Assembly (NCBI RefSeq): GCF_019331725.1
Contig: NZ_JAHBBF010000010.1
Span: forward strand, 1 to 64,000
Reading direction: 5' to 3'
Source: Bifidobacterium saguinibicoloris
GTDB lineage: Bacteria; Actinomycetota; Actinomycetes; Actinomycetales; Bifidobacteriaceae
DNA length: 64,000 bases
Position numbers and translations under genes: made by a program. The notes beneath the pieces were generated by a model. That model had not been told where the DNA came from and ran no database searches. It was given only the letters and a program-made list of their open reading frames with translations. This document shows, one piece after another, positions 31,428-41,013 of this stretch. How positions within the stretch are numbered: the stretch's first letter is position 1; every line of letters begins with the position of its first letter.

Positions 31428-32833
31428 GGATTCTGCTCGTCAACAAGTACTTCTACCGCAAGGGTGGTGCGGAGACCTACTTCTTCGCGCTCGCGGAAGG
31501 ATTGAAAGCGCTCGGCCATGAGGTCGCCTTCTTCTCCATGCAGCACCCGAGCAACGAGCCGAGCTACTGGAGCAAGTACTTCGTGTCCGAAAAGGACTAC
31601 GTGGGTAAGATTTCCGCGTTCCAGCAGGCGAAGGAAGCGGCGACGCTCATCTACTCCTTTGAGTCGAAACGTAAGTTCGAGGCGCTGCTTGAGGAGTTCA
31701 AGCCGGACATCATCCATATGAACAACGTGCACCGTCAGCTGACTCTATCCATTCTTGATGCTCCGTATCTGAAGAAGCATCATGTACCGGTTGTATACAC
31801 GGCGCACGACTACATCCTGCTGTGTCCCGCCTACACGATGGTGGATGGCCGCGGCCAGGTGTGCGATAGGTGCTTGGACCGGAAGTTCTTCCACGCAGTG
31901 GAGAATACGTGTGTGAAGAAATCGAAGGCGAAAAGCGGTCTCGCGTTCCTTGAGGCCGAGTTTCTGAAACGCCATCACAGCTACGACAAGATCGATCGGA
32001 TTATCGCGCCGAGCGAGTTCATGAAAAATAAACTCGACGAGGGAGGGTACGCAGGCCGTACCGTCGCCATGCAGAACTTCCTGACCGAGAGCCAGATGGC
32101 GATGGCACGGAAGGTCGCCAACACGAACAAGTTTGATACTGCGGCACCGTATTTCCTGTTCTTCGGCCGTCTCTCCCAGGAGAAGGGCATCCTCACGCTT
32201 GTACGTGCGTTCCTGCAGGCATTGCCGGATTTGTCGGATGATTGGACGCTGCACATCGTGGGCGACGGCCCTGAACATTCCACTATCGAGGAGCTTGTCG
32301 GGCAGGCCGGACCAGAGTCGGGGAGTCGTATCAAATTACTCGGTTACAAGACCGGTGAGGACCTCCAGCGCGAAGTGGGCAATGCTCGCTTCAGCGTGCT
32401 GTGCTCCGAATGGCGTGAGAACATGCCGTATTCCGGGCTGGAATCCCTCGCTGCACAGACCCCGGTGATTGGTGCCAACATCGGCGGCATTCCCGAGCTT
32501 GTGGTGGAGGGAGAGACGGGTTTCCGATTCGAGAGCGGGAAACAAGACAGTCTCGCTGAGACGCTGGTGAACGCCTCTCGTGTGTTGTCCGATGGATATC
32601 GGCATATGCAGGTGGCAAGCACCGCTTACGTGCATGGCCGTTGCCAACAGGATGATTATGCGCAGCGATTGGTGAGGACTTATCAGAGCCTTCTCGGCGC
32701 AAGGAACAAAATCGAGAATGCCGATTTCCAACATACCGACGGTCAGGACGGCTTGATGGACAGATTCTCGACAGCTGGCATGTGGAATGAAAACGTGACG
32801 GTGCAGAAGAGCAAAGGATTCCGTGATGAGTAG
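31424..32833 (+). CDS. Glycosyltransferase family 4
   Basis: A 469-residue GT-B enzyme. The start is the ATG that overlaps the previous stop (ATGA at 31424-31427); the open frame continues upstream inside that gene but lacks homology there. N-terminus MRILLVNKYFYRKGGAETYF is typical GT4; the donor site is FFGRLSQEKGILTLVRAF and SEWRENMPYSGLESLAAQTP. It also has a four-cysteine patch (LLCPAYTMVDGRGQVCDRC) seen in some GT4 enzymes. Overlaps the polymerase gene by eight bases. Sugar specificity unknown. Confidence 0.9.
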   Translation: MRILLVNKYFYRKGGAETYFFALAEGLKALGHEVAFFSMQHPSNEPSYWSKYFVSEKDYVGKISAFQQAKEAATLIYSFESKRKFEALLEEFKPDIIHMNNVHRQLTLSILDAPYLKKHHVPVVYTAHDYILLCPAYTMVDGRGQVCDRCLDRKFFHAVENTCVKKSKAKSGLAFLEAEFLKRHHSYDKIDRIIAPSEFMKNKLDEGGYAGRTVAMQNFLTESQMAMARKVANTNKFDTAAPYFLFFGRLSQEKGILTLVRAFLQALPDLSDDWTLHIVGDGPEHSTIEELVGQAGPESGSRIKLLGYKTGEDLQREVGNARFSVLCSEWRENMPYSGLESLAAQTPVIGANIGGIPELVVEGETGFRFESGKQDSLAETLVNASRVLSDGYRHMQVASTAYVHGRCQQDDYAQRLVRTYQSLLGARNKIENADFQHTDGQDGLMDRFSTAGMWNENVTVQKSKGFRDE

Positions 32834-34055
32834 CTCATTAAGGGCGGAAGTGGCATCAGGCAATCGCGCCGGCAGCATGTCAGTGTATTTGAATAAGGTG
32901 ACTGTTCGAGTAATTACCTTACTGCCTTTGTCGACATTGCTTCAAGCTCAGCCAGGGTTTGGTGCAGTGAACCAGATGGTTATTGCGTTGAGCGTAGTGT
33001 GCTTTCTGCTGGCGGCTATGGTGACCGCCTATCCGATCGGATACTGGTGGCTCATGCTGGCGACATTCGCCTTGACCATGTTTGATGTAGCGATAACGAG
33101 AGGCACATTCGTCAACGTCAATTTGGTAGTGTACCTGATGTTCTGGGTGCTACTGTATTCTCTATTCTCCGCCAAAATGGATTCTCTAAGGTCGTTGATC
33201 ATGGGCGACGTGCGGTGGATAAGGTCAATCGCCGTGATTTGGTGCGTTCTTGTGGCGATTTCGATTCCACTTCCACGCTCGTATTACATTGTTGAAGGAC
33301 AAGGGCGCTTCTTCTGCTCATTCGCAGGTGATTCATTCAGACTAAGTCCAACAGCCTTGCTGGTTCTGGCCTTGATAACAATATGTCTCAAATTAGATTA
33401 CAAGAATAAATGGTGGTATGGCTTGATGTCGATTGTCCCATTGTTCTGTGCTTTCATGGGATATTCCAGAACGTATTTGGGTGTCATATTGCTGATGTAT
33501 ATGCTGTTTATGTGGGAATTCGTCACCGCGAAAAGCAATTTCTTTATATCTATCGTAGGTGGCGGTATCGTCGCAGCTTTGATTATTTCGGTTTCCTCGA
33601 TATCGTCAAAAATTGATTCGACTTCTCATGGTGGATATCTCGGATTCTGGGACACGCTTACCAGTGGACGTAGTTCGTTCTGGGCCTATGACATGCAACA
33701 GTATTCCCAATTTGGTTTGGTTAATGTGTTCTTTGGAGGAGGATTCAATAGAATATATGAAATCAATCAGCAAATTGGCATTAATATTTGGGCTCATAAT
33801 GACTTTATTAATCTTCTCGTTACCAATGGTGTTGTCGGGTTGTTGATATATCTGATTCCTCTGATTCTGCTAGTTCGTACGAGTCATCGTAATTGCGTCG
33901 ATGCACCTTGGTACTTGTATTGGATTCTTATGGGTCAGTGGTTGATTAATGCGTTCTTCAACATGGAATATACTTATGTCTGCGCTGCTATTGCAACTGC
34001 GTTTGCGTTGCTGATGCTGACGATTCCAAGTACGAAAAGACAGTATAGAAGGTAG
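32826..34055 (+). CDS. Wzy-like EPS polymerase
   Basis: A 409-residue integral membrane protein with ten or more hydrophobic segments and a large outside loop; late in the protein, WAHNDFINLLVTNGVVGLLIYL matches the O-antigen polymerase/ligase pattern. ATG at 32826 (a GTG at 32823 is also in frame). Markedly more A+T-rich than the flanking chromosome, as expected for a serotype-specific gene. It would polymerise undecaprenyl-linked repeat units outside the membrane. Identified from topology, motif and context. Confidence 0.82.
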   Translation: MSSSLRAEVASGNRAGSMSVYLNKVTVRVITLLPLSTLLQAQPGFGAVNQMVIALSVVCFLLAAMVTAYPIGYWWLMLATFALTMFDVAITRGTFVNVNLVVYLMFWVLLYSLFSAKMDSLRSLIMGDVRWIRSIAVIWCVLVAISIPLPRSYYIVEGQGRFFCSFAGDSFRLSPTALLVLALITICLKLDYKNKWWYGLMSIVPLFCAFMGYSRTYLGVILLMYMLFMWEFVTAKSNFFISIVGGGIVAALIISVSSISSKIDSTSHGGYLGFWDTLTSGRSSFWAYDMQQYSQFGLVNVFFGGGFNRIYEINQQIGINIWAHNDFINLLVTNGVVGLLIYLIPLILLVRTSHRNCVDAPWYLYWILMGQWLINAFFNMEYTYVCAAIATAFALLMLTIPSTKRQYRR

Positions 34056-34059
34056 TGTC

Positions 34060-35088
34060 ATGCCGTTATTTTCCATTATCGTCCCTGTTTACAATGTAGA
34101 ACAGTATCTCGGTGCTTGTGTCGATTCACTGTTGTCGCAATCGTTCCGTGATTTTGAAATCATACTTGTCAATGATGGATCCACGGATTCCAGTGGTGCT
34201 ATTTGTCGTCAACTATGCTCAGAACATGATGATGTGATTCGACTTGTCGAGCAGGAAAACCGTGGACTGCTTCTGGCTCGGCGTGCCGGTTATTCGATTG
34301 CCAGTGGAGACATCATCATGACTGTGGATAGTGATGACAAGCTCCGTAGTGATGCGTTGGAACGTATTCATGATGTGTTCCATAGGCATCAAGTTGATAT
34401 TGTGTGCTTTGAAGGTGGACGTACGGAGCGATATGAGGTCAACGGCTCTCCGATGTTTGCTGGTGAGCGTGTCTTCTCTGCCATGAACAAGATTGAAGTT
34501 CTCGGGAAGCTTTGTGATTCCTACCGTTTCAATTCCATTTGGTCAAAGGCATTCTCGCGGCGTGTTTTCGATGCTGATAATGGTTACGAGCAATATGCTG
34601 GTTTGAGCTTCGGTGAGGATCTTCTGCAAATTGTAGGTCTATTCGATAAGGCTGATACTTTCGCATACATTCCTGATGTGCTGTATTTCTATAGGCCCAA
34701 TCCCGGCAGTCTTGTCCAGAAATTCAATCCTAAGAATTTCGAGGACCTCAAAGTGTCCAGAGGTTCGTTGGTCAGCTATGCGAAACGATGGGACACTGAA
34801 TACCCTGGTCACAACTTGCTGACTCACGTGTATATGGTGAATCTTTGGATTACGGGTCTGTTGCTGCAATTGGCTGCGGGGTCGATGTCTCATGCGGAGT
34901 TCACTGGCTTCTGCAAACATGTACGTGAATCGGAGTTCTTCAGGCAGTCTTATGAGTGCAAAGCTGCCGTGAGGATGCTTCGTCCCGATATCAGAATCGT
35001 CATCACTTCCTTGGGGGTTGGTTTCTTTGCCCCTATTTGTGGGATGGCGTCCGTTAAGAATCTTGTTCTGGGCCGTGTAAGGAGCTGA
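34060..35088 (+). CDS. Glycosyltransferase family 2
   Basis: A 342-residue GT-A enzyme. The N-terminal domain reads FSIIVPVYNVEQYLGACVDSL, ILVNDGSTDSSG and the metal-binding DSDD (MTVDSDDKL). A hydrophobic C-terminal helix may attach it to the membrane. Starts four bases after the polymerase stop. Sugar specificity unknown. Confidence 0.9.
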   Translation: MPLFSIIVPVYNVEQYLGACVDSLLSQSFRDFEIILVNDGSTDSSGAICRQLCSEHDDVIRLVEQENRGLLLARRAGYSIASGDIIMTVDSDDKLRSDALERIHDVFHRHQVDIVCFEGGRTERYEVNGSPMFAGERVFSAMNKIEVLGKLCDSYRFNSIWSKAFSRRVFDADNGYEQYAGLSFGEDLLQIVGLFDKADTFAYIPDVLYFYRPNPGSLVQKFNPKNFEDLKVSRGSLVSYAKRWDTEYPGHNLLTHVYMVNLWITGLLLQLAAGSMSHAEFTGFCKHVRESEFFRQSYECKAAVRMLRPDIRIVITSLGVGFFAPICGMASVKNLVLGRVRS

Positions 35089-35091
35089 ATG

Positions 35092-36219
35092 ATGTCGCCT
35101 GATTTCGTGAAAAACATGTATGGGCATATGCCCGGCAGAGATGGTCTGTTCTCTTTCTTGGCGTATGCTGCTTCCGTGTGGGGGCGTAAAACTAGTATCG
35201 AAGATATGGAGTCGCGGTTGCGGTCCATATCGCCAGAACCTCATGCTGAAGAGGACGAAACGGTGTATCTGCATGAACCTGCTTGTGATTTATCGGTCAT
35301 CGTTCCTGCATATAACGTTGAACGTTATGTGTCCAGTTGTCTTGAATCGCTGATTGGGCAGTTGTCCACGTATGACATTGAATTCATTGTGATTAACGAT
35401 GGATCAACCGATGGAACGTTGTCTATTCTTCAGGATTATGCTCAAAGGGATACTCGTATTCGTGTGATCAACCAAGACAATAGAGGGTTATCGGGTGCTC
35501 GGAACCGAGGCATTGATGAAGCGCGAGGACGGTACATCGCATTCGTGGATTCTGATGATGAGTTGGAAGCTAACCACATTCAGACGTTGATGGACGCTCT
35601 GGTCTCCTCACACAAGGATTATGTCACTTCGGGGTATTCTCGCATCGATGAGAATGGACGCTTGATTGAACGTGTCCTCGACAATACGTATGGAACTGCA
35701 TGGGCCAGGATTTACAAGCGAGAAATATGGGATGGCCTGAGATTTCCTGAAGGCCTGTGGTATGAGGACACGATTATGGCGTATTTCATCAAGCCTCGCT
35801 ATACCGAATACGTGATTCATGACACGAGCTATCTCTACCGAGTGCGTGGCGGATCGATTTCTCATGCGATGCACGGCAAGAAAAAAGTAGTCGATGCGTA
35901 TTGGATTACTAAAAGAATGATATCCGACTACCGTGCATGGAATCTACCGTGGACTGACGAAATCTATAAGACCACGCTCAATCAATTGGGCTCATTGACA
36001 TATTGGCGTACCCGGTCGCTACCGCGAGAGCAACGGATGACCATATTCAGTTGTTGTTGTGCATTGTTGCGGGTAACTAAGGAGTTCCAGCATTGTTCGG
36101 CCGGCACTGGGAAAGCCCTGAAAGCAATCGAACGGTCATTGAGAACTGGGAACTATACGTTGTGGGCGCTCGCAGGTGCGTACGGAACCATGGAGACCAT
36201 GATCGGAGAACAACTGTGA
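35092..36219 (+). CDS. Glycosyltransferase family 2
   Basis: A 375-residue enzyme with about 60 extra N-terminal residues before the GT-A core (LSVIVPAYNVERYVSSCLESL, INDGSTDGT, AFVDSDDELEA). Two adjacent ATGs (35089 and 35092) are possible; AAGGAG at 35079-35084 is seven bases before the second. The stop overlaps the acyltransferase start. Sugar specificity unknown. Confidence 0.9.
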   Translation: MSPDFVKNMYGHMPGRDGLFSFLAYAASVWGRKTSIEDMESRLRSISPEPHAEEDETVYLHEPACDLSVIVPAYNVERYVSSCLESLIGQLSTYDIEFIVINDGSTDGTLSILQDYAQRDTRIRVINQDNRGLSGARNRGIDEARGRYIAFVDSDDELEANHIQTLMDALVSSHKDYVTSGYSRIDENGRLIERVLDNTYGTAWARIYKREIWDGLRFPEGLWYEDTIMAYFIKPRYTEYVIHDTSYLYRVRGGSISHAMHGKKKVVDAYWITKRMISDYRAWNLPWTDEIYKTTLNQLGSLTYWRTRSLPREQRMTIFSCCCALLRVTKEFQHCSAGTGKALKAIERSLRTGNYTLWALAGAYGTMETMIGEQL

Positions 36220-36797
36220 TCACGAGCAGAGAAGAATACAAGACATATTTGGAGCAGGACCGTATCGCGCTGGGCGAAACCCGGTCGCATCCGATGCCGT
36301 TTGATGTGATATGGCGATTCGAACGTCTGCTCAGAAAAGCGGAGTATTACAGGAATTGTCACCGCACGGTACTGGGGAGGTTGTACGCGTACTGGCTCCA
36401 TTACCGGGTACATAGTTTCGGCCAGAAACTGGGCTTCTCCATCCCCATGAATGTGTTCGGTCCTGGGCTTTCCATAGCGCATGTCGGAACGATTGTCGTA
36501 AACGGCAACGCCAAAGTGGGGAAGAACTGCCGTATTCAGGAATGCACGACTATTGGCGCCACCAATGGTTCCGGGGATGCTCCGGTGCTGGGTGACAACG
36601 TCTTCCTGGGAAGTGGAGCGCGAATTATCGGCAATGTGACGTTGGCCGATGATGTTGCCGTCGGTGCCAATGCCGTCGTCGTGCATGATGTACGAAAGCC
36701 GGGAATTACCGTGGCCGGTGTTCCCGCAAGACAAGTCAGCGACCATGATTCGCACGACAATCTCAATCCTATGCTGGCCGAGCATGGGTTGCTGTAG
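36216..36797 (+). CDS. Serine-acetyltransferase-like hexapeptide-repeat acyltransferase
   Basis: A 193-residue enzyme starting at a GTG that overlaps the previous stop (GTGA at 36216-36219), with GGAG upstream. N-terminal helices lead to a left-handed beta-helix (IAHVGTIVVNGNAKVGKNCRI, GATNGSGDAPVLGDNVFLGSGARIIGN, VAVGANAVVVHDV) and a C-terminal VAGVPARQV, the pattern of CysE-type acetyltransferases. Inside an EPS operon it more likely O-acetylates a sugar than makes O-acetylserine; that is inferred from context. Confidence 0.85.
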   Translation: MITSREEYKTYLEQDRIALGETRSHPMPFDVIWRFERLLRKAEYYRNCHRTVLGRLYAYWLHYRVHSFGQKLGFSIPMNVFGPGLSIAHVGTIVVNGNAKVGKNCRIQECTTIGATNGSGDAPVLGDNVFLGSGARIIGNVTLADDVAVGANAVVVHDVRKPGITVAGVPARQVSDHDSHDNLNPMLAEHGLL

Positions 36798-36835
36798 TCG
36801 TTCCTGTGCCATGAAGTAGTGAGGTTGGATTTATT

Positions 36836-38266
36836 GTGGGCAAATACAAGAATCTGCTGCTGAACATTGGCGTATTCGCCTTGAACATTTTCGCCACGAA
36901 GCTGATTACATTCTTGCTGGTGCCTCTGTACACATTTAACATGAGCACGGCGGAGTTCGGTGTGACCGATATGGCGCTTACGGTGGTGACACTCATGGTG
37001 CCATTGGCATCCTTCTCCGTCGCCGATGCCGTATTGCGTTTTGTCATTGATGACGCAGAAAGCACAAACCGTTATGTGACCATCGGATTTGCGGCTATGT
37101 TATTGAGCTGCATTATTGCTGCCTGCCTGCTTCCGTTGCTACATCTCGATTTCTTCGGAGGACTGGGGCAGTACCAGCTGCTGTTTTGGCTAATGTATGT
37201 AGTGAATGCTTTCCTGCTGTATCTGGGTAATGTGGCACGGGCGTTAAACCACCTGAAACTGCTGACCGCTGATGCGATTGTCACTTCGTTGGTGACTGGT
37301 GGGTCCGCTGTGGTGTTCATCTCATGGATGCGTCTTGGAGCGGATGGTTATTTCTATTCCATGATTCTCGGGTCGTTTGTTGGTGTGCTCGTATTCCTGG
37401 TTTGGGGCCGATACCTTGGTCTATTGGTCAAGATCGACAAGGAGGATTGGCGACTTTTCAGAAGTATGATGATGTATGCCGTTCCTCTGATTCCGAACGC
37501 GCTGTTCTGGTGGATCGGCACCAGCATCAATCGTTTCTTCATCACAGGCATGCTGGGCATCGCCGCTTCCGGCTTGTTCGCGGCAGCCAGCAAATTGCCG
37601 AATCTATTGAATGTTGTGTACAGCATCTTTCAGCAGGCTTGGACGCTTTCCGCATTCCAGGAGTTCAAACGGAACGATGTCGGCCAGTTCTTTTCCATGG
37701 TATTCAAATTGCTTCAGTCGGGCATGGCCATCGGTGCCGCTGGCCTGACGGTGTGCACACCATGGCTTGCCGCATTGATGCTTCAGAAAGACTTCTATCC
37801 GAGCTGGGGGTTGATTCCTATTCTGGTGTTGGCGTTCTACTTTAATTCACTGAATGCCTATCTCGGGACCGTGTTTACCACCACACTTAAGACGAAAGCT
37901 TTGTTCACGACCACTATCGTCGGGGCTTTGGTTAGTATTGCGTTTACGTGGGGACTGATGTATCCTTTGGCGCTTTATGGTCCCTGCGTTGCCATGGTTA
38001 TCAGTAATGCTGTGGTCTTCTTTATGCGTGTGTTTAGTTCACGTAGAATCATGAAAATTCGGATTAACTGGCTGACATTCTCTATTTCGGTGGGGTTGCT
38101 GATTATTCAAACGGTAGATATGGCTGTAAAGCCTGAATCATATATGCTGTTTTCCTGCCTTTTGTGCATCCTTATCGTACTCGTACAGCTGATTGATCTT
38201 CTGCCGGTGTGCCGATTGTTCCTCGCGAAATATATGCATCAGCCGCGGCATAGACATCATGATTAG
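36836..38266 (+). CDS. Wzx-like EPS flippase
   Basis: A 476-residue membrane protein with about 12-14 hydrophobic segments, from a GTG start. N-terminus NIGVFALNIFATKLITFLLVPLYT and the motif AVPLIPNALFWWIGTSINRFFI match the polysaccharide transporter (MOP) family. It would flip lipid-linked repeat units outward, feeding the Wzy polymerase. Confidence 0.9.
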   Translation: MGKYKNLLLNIGVFALNIFATKLITFLLVPLYTFNMSTAEFGVTDMALTVVTLMVPLASFSVADAVLRFVIDDAESTNRYVTIGFAAMLLSCIIAACLLPLLHLDFFGGLGQYQLLFWLMYVVNAFLLYLGNVARALNHLKLLTADAIVTSLVTGGSAVVFISWMRLGADGYFYSMILGSFVGVLVFLVWGRYLGLLVKIDKEDWRLFRSMMMYAVPLIPNALFWWIGTSINRFFITGMLGIAASGLFAAASKLPNLLNVVYSIFQQAWTLSAFQEFKRNDVGQFFSMVFKLLQSGMAIGAAGLTVCTPWLAALMLQKDFYPSWGLIPILVLAFYFNSLNAYLGTVFTTTLKTKALFTTTIVGALVSIAFTWGLMYPLALYGPCVAMVISNAVVFFMRVFSSRRIMKIRINWLTFSISVGLLIIQTVDMAVKPESYMLFSCLLCILIVLVQLIDLLPVCRLFLAKYMHQPRHRHHD

Positions 38267-38322
38267 CGTCAATAGAATGCGAAACCATCAATCAAATCAA
38301 GAAGAAATACAAGGAGCATACA

Positions 38323-39441
38323 ATGAGCCAGATTAAAACCGCCATACAAATCGCGGCCTGTAGACTGCTCGGCGCATACCGCGTGCTTTGCCTGATGCAA
38401 CCCGGACGGGCATTGCGCGGATTGAAACGCGCGAAACAATACTTGAAGGAACATGATGGAGAGCGGAGCTCCGCTTCTATTATACTGTGCGATGTACCTA
38501 ACCACGGTAATCTTGGCGATCAGGCCATAGCTCTGGCCGAAGAGGCCTATTTGGTTGGCATCGGAATCACATCATTCGCTGAGGTCGATCAGATTGGCGG
38601 CATCGAGGACCTCGTATATTATCGGCATATCCTGCCGGCCGAGACGACGGTGATTCTGCACGGTGGGGGCAATATGGGGTCTTTGTACAAGAGCTTTGAG
38701 TTCCTTCGGGCGGCGGATATCGGTGCATTCCCGCATGGCCGTATCTTGTCGATGCCACAGACTGCCGATTATCGGAATGCCGAAGGCCGTATGCTGAGCC
38801 GCTATATGGAACATGTCTATGCGTCTGCCAAACAGGTCATGCTGCTGGCGAGGGACAAGCCTTCCTTTGAGGCAATGAAGCGGCTCTTCCCGACGGCACG
38901 GATTGAGCTGACGCCCGATATCGTGATGACGTATGAGACCCCGTATGCGCAGTCGCCCATCGCCAATCGGCATGGCGCACTGGTGGCGTTCCGAAGTGAT
39001 GGGGAGGTCGCATCCCACCCTTCCTATAAGGATGTCGCCGATTGTTGCAATGCACTGGATATATCGAAGGTAGAGAAAACCGATACTGCGTTGGGAACAG
39101 GCGGATTGCTCAATATTCCAGCCGAGAAGCGAGAGCCCATGGTATACGCCAAACTGGAGGAATTCTCTCATGCACGCATCGTGGTGACTGACAGGCTTCA
39201 CGGTATGGTGATGTCGGCGATAACCGGCACTCCCTGTGTCGCATTCAACAACAGCAACGGCAAGGTGAAAGCACTCTATGAAACATGGATGCGTTCCTGC
39301 CCGTACATCCGTTTCAGCGATGGCAGCGATTGGCGTGAGTGCATGGAATCGGTCCTCTCCGTGCAGGACAATACATACGATTTCTCGGCGTTCCGTGACC
39401 GCTTTGGCGCTGTGGCCGATTATCTCGGGTTACGTAACTGA
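38323..39441 (+). CDS. Polysaccharide pyruvyltransferase family protein
   Basis: A 372-residue protein with the PS_pyruv_trans pattern: NHGNLGDQAIALAEEAYL near the start, LHGGGNMG, RLHGMVMSAITGTPCVAFNNSNGK near the end. The family adds ketal pyruvate to sugars, or transfers sugars in related members. AAGGAG is six bases before the ATG. Last plus-strand EPS gene, closed by a bidirectional terminator. A negative pyruvyl group on the EPS is the likely outcome. Confidence 0.88.
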   Translation: MSQIKTAIQIAACRLLGAYRVLCLMQPGRALRGLKRAKQYLKEHDGERSSASIILCDVPNHGNLGDQAIALAEEAYLVGIGITSFAEVDQIGGIEDLVYYRHILPAETTVILHGGGNMGSLYKSFEFLRAADIGAFPHGRILSMPQTADYRNAEGRMLSRYMEHVYASAKQVMLLARDKPSFEAMKRLFPTARIELTPDIVMTYETPYAQSPIANRHGALVAFRSDGEVASHPSYKDVADCCNALDISKVEKTDTALGTGGLLNIPAEKREPMVYAKLEEFSHARIVVTDRLHGMVMSAITGTPCVAFNNSNGKVKALYETWMRSCPYIRFSDGSDWRECMESVLSVQDNTYDFSAFRDRFGAVADYLGLRN

Positions 39442-39451
39442 ATGTCGCTGT

Positions 39452-39484
39452 GAGGCTCTTGGATCATTGTGAACCAAGAGCCTC
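39452..39484. terminator. Bidirectional terminator closing the EPS operon
   Basis: GAGGCTCTTGG (39452-39462) pairs with CCAAGAGCCTC (39474-39484). It lies between the converging pyruvyltransferase gene and the minus-strand polymerase/ligase-like gene. Confidence 0.8.
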
Positions 39485-39513
39485 AGTAGAGTGTTCGAAT
39501 CACATCATGACCA

Positions 39514-40917
39514 TTACGTATGAACGTGCAACGAACGTGAAAGAACCCAGATGAACAGCGGGAACGCGGCGAAGGCGTATCCCTCGAACTGTATGTACAG
39601 GTAGACGAGCAGAATTAGCCAGCATACTGCGGTTTTGTTCCACGCGCACTGGTGGCGTCGAAGGAATCGTACGGAGGCCGCGAACAGCAGTGCGAAGCCG
39701 ATGAGGCCGAACTCAATCAGGAAATTCGCGTATAGGCACATCGTCCACACGGTGTCGGGCGTGGTCGTGGCATACCAGTGCGCCGCATTGGCTGGATTAG
39801 TGTGCAATGTGGTCAGCGTATGAACCGCAAGAGTCGCTCCCTGATGTGCGGCCTGTGCGATATTGCCAGCCCCATATCCAGTCAGCATCGTCCATGGGTG
39901 CCGAATCAGGCCGCACAATGGGCCGAGCGGTTGCCAGATGCGTGCGAAGAATGAGCCATCGCCTTCCATACCGTTGTCGAGAATCGAATCCAGACGGGAA
40001 TTCAGCGTAAAACAGGCGGTGGTTATCGCCAGGGCGCCAAGAAGCATGAGGATGCCTCGTTTGCGCGAAGCTTCATCATGCCAAGTGGTGCGGATGACGA
40101 TTATGATGATCAGTGCAATGAGACAGTCCAGCACGATTCGCGTGCCCGAACCCATTGCCACGCTTCCCACAGCGAACACCACAATCAGGACGCATAATCG
40201 TTGTGCGAGCACAGAATCCCGAGAACGCATCAGCCAGTGCAACGGCAGCAGAATCCCGAACAGGTGCATACCGATGTAACTGGGTTCGGCGAACAGGAAC
40301 TGCGGACGGCCCACTGTCCTGCCCCACAAACCATCTGTACTGTATGAACGGTACATGAGATGGTTGAAATAGCTATTGATGGCGTCAATATGTAGATGTA
40401 CGCCCAGCCACTGGATGATGCCCACGCCAAATGCGAACCAGTATGCGGCGATGACGATGCGGACGCATTCACTCCAATCGAGATGCTTGTGGATGAATGC
40501 GATATCCAGTGCGCACATGGTCGCCGGCACCGCAATCACGCCGGACAGGCTCATCATGATGGCGACGTTGTGTACACCGAATGCGGCCCATCCGGCCGCG
40601 GAAAGATAAATCAGCACAATCGGCAGCAGTAGGAACGGCGCGTACCGATGGATGGTTCGCCGTAGCAGACCGGGATTCGCCAGACAGTAAACGAGAAGTA
40701 GCCACGGGCTGATTGGCGTCCAGAACGGCTGGAAGAAGCCGATCGTCGTGCCGTCCACCGGCAGCGTGAGCAACGCGAGATAGAGCAGGTAGTCGCTGCG
40801 ATCGCACGGGGTGAACAGGCGTGGAACGATTGCGGGCTCATTGCCAGAGAACGGCGGAATTGACGCGGAGTCTGGGAGTCGTGACGTTCGGGGGATACCG
40901 GGAGTGGATGTGCTCAT
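39514..40917 (-). CDS. Second O-antigen ligase/polymerase-like membrane protein
   Basis: A 467-residue protein with about ten hydrophobic segments and a Pro/Ser-rich cytoplasmic N-terminus. The C-terminal third has LTGYGAGNIAQAAHQ, then CLYANFLIEFGLIGFALLF, the layout of Wzy/WaaL-type enzymes. AAAGGA is five bases before the ATG. It is encoded against the EPS operon and next to the phosphatase. It may polymerise a second glycan or ligate EPS to an acceptor; which of these cannot be told from sequence. Confidence 0.75.
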   Translation of the reverse strand: MSTSTPGIPRTSRLPDSASIPPFSGNEPAIVPRLFTPCDRSDYLLYLALLTLPVDGTTIGFFQPFWTPISPWLLLVYCLANPGLLRRTIHRYAPFLLLPIVLIYLSAAGWAAFGVHNVAIMMSLSGVIAVPATMCALDIAFIHKHLDWSECVRIVIAAYWFAFGVGIIQWLGVHLHIDAINSYFNHLMYRSYSTDGLWGRTVGRPQFLFAEPSYIGMHLFGILLPLHWLMRSRDSVLAQRLCVLIVVFAVGSVAMGSGTRIVLDCLIALIIIIVIRTTWHDEASRKRGILMLLGALAITTACFTLNSRLDSILDNGMEGDGSFFARIWQPLGPLCGLIRHPWTMLTGYGAGNIAQAAHQGATLAVHTLTTLHTNPANAAHWYATTTPDTVWTMCLYANFLIEFGLIGFALLFAASVRFLRRHQCAWNKTAVCWLILLVYLYIQFEGYAFAAFPLFIWVLSRSLHVHT

Positions 40918-41013
40918 GTCGATTCCTTTCCTGTGCCCCGATGTTGTTCGCTGCCATCAATGGATGCACGCCGGCGGCAGGTGTATGGTCGGGGGAAGGG
41001 GGACGGGCATTCC

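Noticed and set aside
39488..39500. GTTCGAATCAC resembles a tRNA T-loop
   Set aside because: No acceptor, D or anticodon arm can be drawn around it; it follows a terminator hairpin.
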